A DNA stretch of 22,322 bases from Didymodactylos carnosus (taxonomy: Eukaryota > Rotifera > Eurotatoria > Philodinida > Philodinidae), in assembly GCA_905250885.1 (NCBI GenBank), contig CAJNOQ010002867.1, positions 1 through 22,322 of the forward strand. Reading direction: 5' to 3'. The translations under genes and the position numbers were made by a program. Under the pieces are notes generated by a model. That model was not told the DNA's origin and did not search any database. It saw only the letters and a program-made list of their open reading frames with translations. Within the stretch, counting starts at the first letter, position 1; every line of letters starts with the position of its first letter. Below are positions 12,168 to 22,150 of this stretch, one piece after another.

Positions 12168-13257
12168 AGGACATTTCGATGTCTTAAATGTGACTACGTA
12201 ATTTATCTGTGGCTTATGGATGGATGATTAATGGTCTTAACCGTAGTTAGTGCATTGCGCCTTTTTAATGTATATAACATTCATAAAAAAAGTGTGATGG
12301 AACCAGAGTTGTCAGCTGCTTAGGTCAGAAAAGCGGAAATGTTATCCAAAATGCGGAAGAAAAGTGCACGCATTTTTCACTGTATTAGTAGTTCATTTTT
12401 AACCAAATGCAAAGGGTATCAAAAAAGTTTTCTAGCGGTTCCACTTAAGAAGTACAAACATCATTTAAATCCCAATTTGAATCGACATTGACTTTTGGAG
12501 GATGCGCGTTTTTTATCAGCCGTACAATACATCAATTTTTCAAACTTTTTCAAAAATTTCTCATTCCAAGGGTTTATTCGAATTGCATAGATAAAGCATC
12601 GATATATAGCAATCGTATAGTGTTATGTTTAGTAATTGAGAAAATAGTAAAAATTAAATATTCTTAATTCAATATGCGTTCTCTTTTCTATCTCAATTAA
12701 TTTGTGTTCTCTAAACAATTCAAATGTTCTCTTTTAAATTCTTGTCTAATAATGAGAAACTTGTGAAAAAAATTAAACAGTAAGTCAATAATTGTTCTAT
12801 ATACGTAATCTGTGTGTTTTATCTAATGATACTGAAACTAGATATTAGTATTTTTTAACTAAGCCAGCAATACGTGTTTCCGAAGTGTAAAGTATTCAAA
12901 TTTGGGTAGAAGTTCTATATATACTGGCAAATTCTGTACATGTATTACGAGAGACATCGCTTTTCACGTATCTAAATCATAAAATATAATATCTTCTTTA
13001 CAGATGATGTCACATAAACATAGAAAATAAAGAACGTCTATACACAGTTGTACGCATGACCACTTGTATTATAGTCTAAGTGATCATGCATACAACGCGT
13101 GAAAAACAAAATATTTTTTGGTTATAACTATTCTCTTCGCTTGAATAAAACGCATACCTAATTCACATAAGAGGAAAAAGTGAAACGCTTGATTATTAAA
13201 TATTAAAACCTATTTTTATTCAAGACCAAAGTCCTGTTTTATTTTTATCTGTACACT
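12168..13257. other. Gene-free stretch downstream of the nuclear receptor
   Basis: About 1.1 kb of AT-rich DNA without a supported gene, RNA or strong repeat. It separates the retrotransposon remnant from the 3' end of the minus-strand nuclear receptor gene. Confidence 0.5.
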
Positions 13258-13263
13258 TTTATT
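13258..13263 (-). terminator. Poly(A) signal of the nuclear receptor gene
   Basis: AATAAA on the minus strand, about 81 bases beyond the receptor's TAA stop. Another AATAAA lies further downstream, so the site used is not certain. Confidence 0.55.
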
Positions 13264-13343
13264 CACTAATATATATGTGAAAGATCCATCGATACATTGA
13301 GAAAGAAAAATATGTATTTAACTTACAAAACAACATAAATATC

Positions 13344-15890
13344 TTATAAAGATCTCGGAATTAGTAAAAATGGGAGAAAGAACATTCTATTTGTTACAAG
13401 TGATTGTGAGATGTGTTTGATTTGACTAATCAATAATGTTATTTGCGTCATACGCGTTGGTTGTTGTGGATACGTTTTGACTTCATATGATTGTAATACA
13501 TCCAAATAAGAATTTTCTAATGAGTTTAACTCCTTGTGAATATGAATATTCAATGGTTCTTCTACAATGAAAAAAAATAAAAAACGATAATAATATTACA
13601 AAACAGTTTTTATGGTTATATCTTACCAGCTTTTGTCACAAGTAAAATACTAATTAATGAAAATTCTGTTTCAGTTAATTTACATTGTAACATTAAATGA
13701 ATAAATTCAATTAATAATTCAGTAATATATCGAATATATTGATTATCATTCAAATTCATATTTCCGTCGTCACTGTTATTGACAGTGTTTTTTTTCTCAA
13801 TATTTAAATATTTTAATAAACGTTTTAAGTGTTCGTTATGCGATAGGAGATATGATTGTGAATAAGTCGTATTGGTCGATAGAAAATACACCACAAAGAA
13901 AAATAATACATCTGACCATCGATTACCCATTATTTGATTATTTAATTCCAAATTGAGACGTTGATAAAATGGCAAATCTTTGTACCATAACATAAAACGA
14001 TCGATCATTGAATTACATATTTTTTTAATCGCTAATGATAAATCTTCCATGTTTGTTACGTTTAGTAATTGTTTAAGTAGATCAAACATGGAGTCAATTG
14101 TTGATAATTGATCGAAACGATATTTTTCTGTAGGTGTTGGTGATAGAGATAGAGACGTATTCAGTTTTTCTTCCATTGCTGATTTTAAATTACATGAATT
14201 CATCAAAACACATTCGAAATTATGAGTAGAATCGATTGATGGTTGAGATATGACTAAATTTTGAGCATTTTTATACTAGAATAAAAAAAGAAAATTAGTA
14301 TAAAGAAAAAAAATTAGAGTTGTATTCTATACATGAATTAAGGGTAAATTGTTTATATTCACCGTAAATTTAATAATAGCCAAACATTTCGGCTTGGTAA
14401 AGCCTTTATCAATAGCAAATTTGCCATTGATAAAGGCTTTACCAAGCCGAAATGTTTGGCTATTATTAAATTTACAGTTAATATAAACAATTTACTCTTA
14501 ATTCTTGTACACGATCCGTAAAAGCAGCTATAAATAATAATTCGATACATACCCTGTAGAGACGTGCAACATTTTCTGGTGTTCGTCCACCTGGCGCACG
14601 ATCCAAACGTACAGCCCCAATTACCATACCACTTTTTAAACATTTTTGAAATCGACAGTGTTGGCAACGATTACGTTGTGTTTTATCTACGACACAATTT
14701 CCATTGACACTGCATCGATATTTTCGTTTATTTTGTACGGTTCGTTTAAAAAATCCTAAAAAAAATGAATTATTGAGTTTCTTATGACTAATAACTAATG
14801 ATCTATACAACTTACCTTTGCAACCTTCACACGTTAACAGACCGTAGTGTATACCAGTGGCACGATCTTTACAAACAACACATTCTCCTAATTTTTCTCG
14901 ACTATTATTATTAGTATGATTTATTTTTGGTAATATATTATCTTTCTCCAATCCGTATGAGTTAACAGGACTACATAAACCATTTTGTCTATGATATGAT
15001 GGCGACGAATCACGTTGTAGACACTATTTAAAGTAAAAAGAGATTAATTATACAAAACTGTATTTGTAAATTGTACTATACAATAGTATGAGATCATTCG
15101 AAGAACATCGTAACCTTACCTGATAATCTGTATTATTATTATTATTATTATTATTGTAATTGTCTTCTGTTCCATAAACATTTGAATCTAAAAATTCTAT
15201 TTGCCTTAGAAGAGCTTCTTCATGTTTTTTTAATTCTTCAATATCTGGTGTTTGATGAACAGTCTGATCGTCTTCAATATTATTTCCATGTTTAAATGAT
15301 TGATTTTTTTGTATTTTTTTTCTTATTTTATTTCCTTGGTTTTTCATTTCATCTTGCTCTTGATATGATTGAAAATCGAATGTCGGATTAAATGAAAATC
15401 CTGTTTTCTCTATACTGGGTGACTGATGTACAGGTGTCATAGAATATGAACTGTTAGTACCATTTGAAAGAGAGAATGATTGAACAGTATTCATCGGCCC
15501 TTTGTCTCGTATATCAACCTCTTTTTCTTCAGATGTCGTTGAACTTATGGAGCAAGATGGTGAAAAACTTTTAACACGATGAAGTTGTGAAGAAAAGTTA
15601 TCGGATTGATGAGTAATAGCTTGTGTAGGATAAAAGGCTGTTGATGGTGGAGACTCTTGAAAATGTCCATCAACAAATAATTCTGGTGTATTTGAACGTA
15701 ATGATTCTGAACTTGAATTACTACACAAATTGATCATGTCACTGTCACTGCGATTAAATTGAAACGTTGATAATGAATATATACTATTACATTTTAGGTG
15801 TTTATTTGTTTCCGTGCAATTTAATGTGACTAAATTACGTTTTAATTTAAATTTACGAAATAAATCTGTTGTATCATTTGTAACTTCCAT
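13344..15890 (-). CDS. Nuclear receptor, NR5/NR6/HR4-like DNA-binding domain (5 exons, 682 aa)
   Basis: Transcription factor of the nuclear receptor superfamily. Exons: 15890-15120, 15023-14816, 14755-14553, 14275-13627 and 13561-13344, all GT-AG, 683 codons including stop. Residues 1-304 are a low-complexity Ser/Thr/Asn-rich N-terminus with an Asn run (~247-254). The DNA-binding domain starts at C305: zinc cysteines 305, 308, 322, 325 and 341, 347, 357, 360; P-box CEGCKG, then [10 protein letters not shown]. The DRAPGGR motif after the second finger (378-384) resembles the NR5, NR6 and insect HR4 groups. The ligand-binding domain is divergent (~395-682), with late-helix sequence [15 protein letters not shown]. 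It ends PFLLIPRSL with no recognisable AF-2 helix. The intron splitting the P-box codon for G327 falls within the first finger. The start ATG has an in-frame stop 18 nt upstream. The subfamily is not settled. Confidence 0.95.
14332..14507. mobile_element. Hairpin MITE in nuclear receptor intron 3 (176 bp)
   Basis: The two 88-base halves are nearly perfect reverse complements, with about five mismatches, centred at 14419/14420 on AGCAAATTTGCC. The left end reads CATGAATTAAGGGTAAATTG and the complement of the right end CAAGAATTAAGAGTAAATTG. TA occurs immediately outside both ends (14330-14331 and 14508-14509), as expected for a Tc1/mariner-type target duplication. It makes up most of the 277-nt intron between the DNA-binding and ligand-binding exons. 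High arm identity suggests a recent insertion or conversion between arms. Confidence 0.88.
15131..15155. repeat. ATT trinucleotide repeat coding for poly-Asn
   Basis: About eight ATT units on the plus strand lie inside exon 1 of the nuclear receptor. On the coding strand they read AAT and give the run of eight Asn near residue 250. The tract is likely to vary in length between individuals or copies. Confidence 0.85.
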
Positions 15891-15917
15891 GATAATAATA
15901 TCGTACTTTTATATTAT

Positions 15918-15932
15918 ACTAAGATAAACAAA
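15918..15932 (-). promoter_or_regulatory. Splice acceptor 28 nt before the nuclear receptor ATG
   Basis: The minus strand reads TTTGTTTATCTTAG (AG at 15920-15919), 28 bases before the ATG. It is a good 3' splice site in the leader region, comparable to those next to the LSD1-type and SURF4 starts. No upstream exon was recognised. Confidence 0.4.
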
Positions 15933-18879
15933 TACTTGTTTTTAGTAATTGAAACGACTAACCTTCTTTTTTTTTGTATGTATAAGGACCGCACTAGTTT
16001 ATATAGACATGTAAGAATAAATGTTATTTTCTTTTTTCTTTTCAGAAAAACCATAGAGCATGTCATTTTTATGTCACAATAATCTACTAAGATTATATTA
16101 GGTCTGCATAATAGAGTGCAAATACGTATATGGTCATAAGAACCTAACAGTGTGAACTGACGTTTTTGTATTATAGCTTCGCAAGAGAAAGAAAAAAGTA
16201 CAAATAGAATGAAATAAAAAAAAATAGCGACCAAATAGAGCAACTAATAGTATAGAAAAAAAATAGTTTTTTATTTTTATATACATTTGTTTAACTTTGA
16301 GTCAGATGTTTCTATATTTTATTATATCTGTATGTAATATAGCAACGATGATTTTCTTTTTCTTTCTTCTTCCGATGTACTGTCTACGAGAAGAAGAAAG
16401 AACAAGGTCAATATATTTTATGTATGGAGGTATAATTAGTCGTTTAATATTAATATATACGATGTCATGTCACGGTCAAAATGCTCTGACATTATCAAAA
16501 GAGCATGAAAACTTTCGGTATACTTCTTTGGCACGCGATCAATATAGATGTTGAATAATAAAGTACATAAGAAACTAAATTTTTATCTTACCATTATTTC
16601 GTGAATAAAAGGAAAAGTGTTTAAAAAAAATGAAACTAAATGTTACTAGGTTGTCTACATTATTATGCTAAATTGTTAATATGAATTTAATTTAGAAAAA
16701 CTATTTATAGATTGTAGCCTTGCAGAATCAAGGCTTTTTGACAAAGTAAACGAAACCGTAGGTTAGGTATTACATCTTTTATTCTAATCTGGAAATATGA
16801 ACGAGTATTTAAGTGTTTATTCGACTCTGCAACGTTTAAGAATGATGCATACGAACTACTCAATTTTTTCAGTCACTGATATACTTCAAATGAGATGAAA
16901 GTTAAGAAAGACCTTTCTAGTAATATTTCTCAGCAAATATCTAAGCACTAACTAGAAGAAGAAACGTAGATATGCCGATCACCACTCCAGTATAGTCTTC
17001 TTTTACCGGATGGTTTATGAAATAATTCCTACGGTCATAAACACCAACTACGGTGATTTCCAGTGTAGAGTAGCTGTTCGAAGAATCTTAACCCTACAAT
17101 ATCCTGTGACGTCATGTGACCTTAGAACTCTGGTCCTGTTCTACTCTTTGAAAAAATTGACAATAGGTGAGACTTTTTCATTGAAAATAATTTGTTAATT
17201 ATTTTATATTTATCGATTACATCAATAAAAATCACCATTTTCTTTTAAAATTTCTTAGCAACTGAATGTCATTGATTGTTTCTCCATTCAATCTTTATCG
17301 GTGGTCTTTTAAAACTCGTCCGCTGATACTAAATATCGTTTCTAGATGCTATTGGCAGGTAACTGCAGCATTAATTAAAAGCTAGATGCCAGAAGAAAAA
17401 ATGTGCAAAAGGCTCAATATAGCTGCTCTAACCCATAGAAGAATGTGCGTACGACCGCATTTTCGCTTTTTTACATTACATTAACAGAAACAAAAAAAAA
17501 AAATGTAATATAGCTAGCTACAGGTCTATTCAGATATTACGTAGTCAAATAGAGAGGAGTTAAGGCTCAAAAGCAAAAAAGAAATTCGCTGTATATTTTA
17601 TTTATATGTTACCATGTTTTGTCTGTTAGACTGCTAATATGTCACGACCGCAAAACGTATTCAAAGTTTAGAAATATTCTTTTTGTTTCACATTTTACAA
17701 AAAAAGGAGAATGTTTTCTTATAAAATGACGGTTTCTGTATGAAAAAAAAATACTGTATCAGTATTGAGTTTCGAGCTTCACAAAGTATAATAGTCTTAT
17801 CCTGCTGTAGAAGACAAAAGTATAATATATCGAAATATGAAGCTTTTTCAATTATAAATGTTTGTAGATCCGATAGCATAATAGAAAAAGCGATGAATAA
17901 CCCTAATTATGGGCCTAGGAATTCGTGATACAAGAGATATGAATACTTTACCTTGGCACTAAAATGTGCTCATGACTCTCTTCTGTTAATGGTCTAGACT
18001 TACTGTCTTGACTCTCAATAGTCACTAAAAGATAGCTGTTTTATCAATCTACAGTCACTCTGGAAGTTCAAGGCCCTCATAATAGTAATTCGCAGCCAAC
18101 TTCGAAACATATTTTGACTGGATAAATTTGGAAGAAATAATCAACGAACGTTCAGAAGGCCTGAAAATAGCTAATTTGAACCATAAATACACTTTTGATT
18201 GATCGATTAATACTTGAGTGATTGAATGACGCTGAAGCTCATGCATTTGGCCTTCAGACTATGTATTTCTGTGTCCCTCTCTCCTAAACAATTACAATAG
18301 TTACTATAGGCTGGTTGTTTATGTTATCTCTTAAGCGAGACATCAAACTAGCTGTTTGAGACATTGGTTCTTACAATACATTTTTTTAAAACTGTTGTGA
18401 ATATCAGAAGAAGTAAAACAGAAAAGCGCACTATCGATAGTGCACTAGAAAACATCAACAAAATGATACGACTATATTCTAGAATACGATAGCGTAGTAA
18501 AGCATGTCAACCTTTTATTCAATTACTTAAGAAATAGAAGGAAAGGTCAAAAGAGAAATGCATTTTACTTATATATATTTGACATGAGTGACAGACGGTT
18601 TGTTTAACTGAATGTCAAATGTCGAGGTCACCCTTTAGATAACCTTGTAGTATGTTTTATGAAGTTATATATGTAAATATATATTATGCGTCACGAAAGC
18701 TACGCAGAGAACACAAGTAGAAAAATATTTTTTATCTATCATATAGATTTTGAATCACAACTCAATACAATTCATCCTTCCAGTATAAGTACAAACTGGT
18801 TTTATTATCACGAACATGTTTGTTTAGCCTTGTAATTTTTTCATTTCGTACATAACAGTTGGTGCATGCGAAATATTAA
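15933..18879. other. Gene-free stretch upstream of the nuclear receptor
   Basis: Nearly 3 kb without a supported gene. Frames of 60-109 codons occur on both strands, but they are low-complexity (Phe/Ile/Lys-rich) or overlap each other, and none carries a family motif. The receptor promoter should lie in the first part. A perfect TATCGATA-centred palindrome occurs at 18428-18443. No RNA gene was recognised. Confidence 0.5.
18428..18443. promoter_or_regulatory. Perfect 16-bp palindrome centred on TATCGATA
   Basis: GCACTATCGATAGTGC is self-complementary and contains TATCGATA, the core of the DRE site bound by DREF-type factors in insects. There is no recognised gene start nearby, so a regulatory role is only a possibility. 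Confidence 0.3.
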
Positions 18880-19143
18880 CTAACCAGTTGTAATATCTGC
18901 ATAAAAAAGTGCAGAACCGTCGGTGAGTGAATAGTAATGGGCTAAACGTGGATTTGGACATTCAAAATCTTCGTGTAATTGCATTAACAATCAGCTAGAG
19001 ACTCCTTTACTACTATCCATTTCAAAATATAAGAACCATGGCTGTTGTTTGAATAATTTTTGATAGAAAGCAGCTAGAGAGCTTCGGTTTTCGCCATGCG
19101 AAAGAAGAGACTTGGGGACATGTTTTCGCAACAAAAATAATTT
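18880..19143 (-). pseudogene. Degenerate coding fragment of unknown family (88 codons)
   Basis: One minus-strand frame reads as protein-like, complex sequence: LRKHVPKSLLSHGENRSS, then FYQKLFKQQPWFLYFEMDSS, a TGA stop at 18993-18991, then LLMQLHEDFECPNPRLAHYY and SLTDGSALFYADITTG, ending at TAG. The residue mix (aromatics, Cys, balanced charge) is unlike the chance frames around it. The fragment could be a broken gene, or an exon ending at a possible GTTAGT donor after ITT with one substitution creating the stop (a Trp codon would differ by one base). I do not recognise the family. The foldback element at 19190 begins just upstream in its transcription sense and may have cut it off. Confidence 0.5.
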
Positions 19144-19189
19144 TCAGAAGAGTTTTCAGAACAGATTTTCTAGGAGATCTTTCAAAAAC

Positions 19190-19790
19190 TTCCTACCATG
19201 CCCTAGGACTGATTTCCGATGACCATTGGTAGCCTTGAAAACTGATGGATTATAGGTAAATGGATCCTGCTGAGCCTCGCGGCAATATTTGCTCTTAGAA
19301 AAAGTGTTAAAGATCTAGCAAAAAGCGAGTTTACGAAAATTAGGGTTTTCTGGATGTTTTCACCTAATATTAAAAGATTTACTATTCATTCAAAACAAAT
19401 CACAACAAGTTCAAAACTTCAGGATATGGTTAATTTTGTCAGCTAAATGTGATTGTATCGTCGAAAAAATTGAAAAAGTTTATTTTTGTTAATGGGGTTT
19501 TCAGAAACTCTTTCGGAAGAACGAGTACAAAACTTTCAAATATACAGTATTTAGGCTGTATTTTATAGGAGATTCTTGTTTCTGATGTTTTTTGATGAAT
19601 AGTGAAACGTTTAATATTAGGTGAAAACAGCCTGAAAGCCTAAATGGTCGTAAAACTCACTTTTTTGCCGGATCTTTAAAGCTTCTTCTAAGAACAAATA
19701 TTGCCACGACACTGAGCATAATCGATTACCTATGATCCGTCAGTTTTCAACGCAACCAATAGTGAGCAGGTGCCAGTCCTCATAGGAAAT
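19190..19790. repeat. Foldback element with ~190-bp diverged arms (~600 bp)
   Basis: The left arm (about 19203-19395) and right arm (about 19597-19783) are imperfect reverse complements. Shared blocks, read along the left arm, include TTGAAAACTGA, ATAGGTAA, GGCAATATTTG, TTAAAGATC and TTTTCACCTAATATTAAA. A ~200-base non-repeated interior lies between. Arms have many mismatches and small gaps, so it is older than the hairpin at 14.4 kb. There is no open frame inside and no clear target duplication. Confidence 0.8.
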
Positions 19791-20782
19791 CCGATAAAAC
19801 GCTTGGACCGCGAACAATCAAGGTCTCGCTTGGCTTTCATTTTGAAGACGAGACCACGGGCTACCAGGCCATGGAAAAAATTAATACAATTCCGGGGAAT
19901 GGTGGTCTTGTCAAAGTTTGGTAAAAATTCTTCTTCAACGTTCTAACTACAATTATTTGTGAGTTGTTGTCAAAATAAGGAACAATATTAGATTGTTTGT
20001 ATTTGCAAGCATTTTTTTCGAAAAGAGCATTAGAAAATCTAGAATCGTTCTTAAAATTAAAGCTAACACATTTTATCCGAAAGAGTTCCTATAATTCGAA
20101 TATTGAAATCAAATTATTCGCTGGAACGGGAAAATTTCTATAAAGGGCGTTTTTTAAAACATAGGTTTTTTCTGAAACTCTCAGAAACCTCTGCCAGCGG
20201 ATTAGGAGGAAAAATACTACATAAGTAAGCTAGCTGTTCTCGTACTTATCATAAGGGTGTTTTCACACATCCCCGCCTACTTCTTACAGACCAAGAACCT
20301 GATAAAATCTCATTATGAGCATCTTGTAGCCCGTGAAAAGTTATATATAACCTCATCTTTGCTTTTAAAAAAAACCATGCAGAACTTGTTGAAAAAAAAA
20401 TCCCATAAAAAACACTTTTCAATAAAACATTCCTATAGGTAAGCTTCGTTCAACGAAAGGTTTTTAAAAAATCTGCGACGGCTATTCGATAGAGCCCAAA
20501 ACGTTGTCTATACAACTAGGTTTCAACGTTACGGGTTGTGAGTTATTCATATGTCCTTGGTGAGTTATTAATTTAAAAAAATGGGCGCAAGCGGTACTTT
20601 TGTGCTCATCAGAAATCGGTCAAAATGCAAGTAAGTAACTTTTATTTTTTAGTCAAAATGTAGCCTAAACGTTGATCTTCTCAATGGCACAAACCTGAAT
20701 TCGGTATCCGTTTTCGCTTTTGAGTGATTAGGTTTTCAAAACGCCCCAATTTGAGACGCGATTTTCTCGGATACATCAACAA
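19791..20782. other. Gene-free stretch with repeat-like texture
   Basis: No supported gene. A GC-richer patch at 19800-19880 contains GGTCTCG and CGAGACC in inverted order. A 61-codon Lys/Leu/His-rich frame at 20257-20442 carries no motif and is treated as chance. Confidence 0.4.
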
Positions 20783-20861
20783 CTCTTGATCAAGATTTTG
20801 ATCAGAATCTAGTACGGTTCTGAGTCTGACATATCTTGAGGATTCTGTATCAAGATCTTGA
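20783..20861. repeat. Small inverted repeat built on TCAAGAT/ATCTTGA
   Basis: CAAGATTTTGATCAGAATC (about 20791) is mirrored by GATTCTGTATCAAGATCTTG (20841-20860), a ~79-base stem-loop. A 12-base palindrome TCTTGATCAAGA lies at its left end. It is probably part of the repeat-rich block that continues to 21.4 kb. Confidence 0.55.
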
Positions 20862-21075
20862 AACGTGACTCATACATAATTCAGTCAAAAAAAGAAGAAA
20901 TGAGAAGAAAAAATTTGATGTTTTTTGTTTGAACTGATTGACAGAACGAACTGTACAAAAGATAAAATTGATTTAAACGATATATACGTTTTTCTTCTCT
21001 TTTCATCAAAGCGCTCAATATATCTACACTGTTAAAAATCTATTTTCTTCAAAAAACAAAAAAAATGACCTTCAT

Positions 21076-21388
21076 TTGCCCCCTATAGAGATCATATATG
21101 TGTTCTCCAAAGATTTATAGAACAAGAATCTTCGTTCTTTGTTCTTTAGGTTTTTTGATCTCCATAGGGGACAACTTGTTCTTCAGAGAACAGGTTTTTC
21201 AAGAACTTCCCAAAAAAATAAAGAACAAGTTTTTGTGTTTTCTGAAGAACACAGACGATGAAGATCACACTTTCTGAAGAACAAAAGTGTTGTTCTTCAG
21301 ATTTTGATCTCTATAGGGGACAAATTGTTCTCTGAAGAACTACCAAAAAGTTGAAGAACATAATTTTTGTCCTTTAGAGAACAAGAAT
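21076..21388. repeat. Mosaic of direct and inverted repeats with GAAGAAC motifs
   Basis: The core GATCTCTATAGGGG followed by an ACAA-like end occurs three times: inverted at about 21076-21094, direct at 21156-21174 and direct at 21305-21321. The two direct copies head related ~85-base units about 148 bases apart, both continuing with TTGTTCT, GAAGAAC-like motifs and AAAGAACAAG-like sequence. Between them lies a perfect 11-bp hairpin, CTGAAGAACAA facing TTGTTCTTCAG (21274-21300). The block looks like a compound foldback element or a decayed two-unit tandem. Confidence 0.75.
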
Positions 21389-22144
21389 TTTTTTCTTCGC
21401 CTTGTTTACATCTGTTTTACACAGATATCGGGTGAAGAACTCAAATCCTCATGGTTCCATTTACTTTAAGAACATGGCTTACTTTTTATATATAAAGCTA
21501 CTGGCCTAGATGACTTCGATCAGTTTGTTGGTATAAAAATGTATTATTAAGTTTAAATGTTAGTTTTCATTAATAAGCAGAAAGGTAATGTGTAAAATAA
21601 GAAAAGTTTCTCGCAGAAGATCAGAAAAGCAGGTTTAGTTAAACGTAATATAGCATAAACGAGAAAATAATGCCAGAAAGAGTAAAAAAATAGCTCGCTT
21701 TGTGAGCAGCATACGAGAAAAAGGTGTAAATGAATGAAACAAATGTTAGTATAAAAGCATGCATCAGATTAGAGAGGGTTGAGCTAGCTAATACCATTTA
21801 GAAAATCTAATCTTCAATGACGTAATCAACCGCAACTCAACTCAACTACATTGTTGAGGAGATAACAAAAAAAGGCAGAAACCACAAATGCAGTAAGTGG
21901 CAGACGAACAAACATGCAGAATTAAGAATAGTGGTAGATAGATAACACACATGAAAAAAAAGAAATCTCTCTTATAGCCTAAAAAAGCTAATCAGCAAAG
22001 CCACAAGGGCAAAGTGGAAGACTAAAACAACATAACTGCATCTCATAGTCTGGAACTCCTCTTTTACTTCTACAGAGTGTAATGTACATATAAACGTATT
22101 AATTAAATTTTAACAAAGACAATATTTTCACGGTTTTAGTTACA
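21389..22144. other. Gene-free stretch before the SWIM-finger gene end
   Basis: AT-rich sequence with no supported gene, RNA or strong repeat. It would lie downstream of the minus-strand gene that ends at 22150. Confidence 0.5.
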
Positions 22145-22150
22145 TTTATT
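22145..22150 (-). terminator. Poly(A) signal touching the stop of the SWIM-finger gene
   Basis: AATAAA on the minus strand shares one base with the TAA stop at 22152-22150. If used, the 3' untranslated region would be only about 20-30 bases. Very short 3' ends occur in compact genomes, but another signal may be used. Confidence 0.4.

Noticed and set aside
14359..14667. 102-codon minus-strand frame overlapping the receptor exon
   Set aside because: It is a different frame over the zinc-finger exon and runs into the hairpin MITE; the receptor frame with its cysteines is the real one.
15914..16554. Hydrophobic frames flanking the receptor start on both strands (109 and 85 codons)
   Set aside because: They are Phe/Ile/Leu-rich by-products of T-rich DNA, overlap the receptor leader region and show no family similarity or splice sites.
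18055..18246. 63-codon minus-strand frame ending ...YYYEGLELPE
   Set aside because: The composition is protein-like but no motif is recognised, and no neighbouring exon or matching splice site was found; too weak to call.
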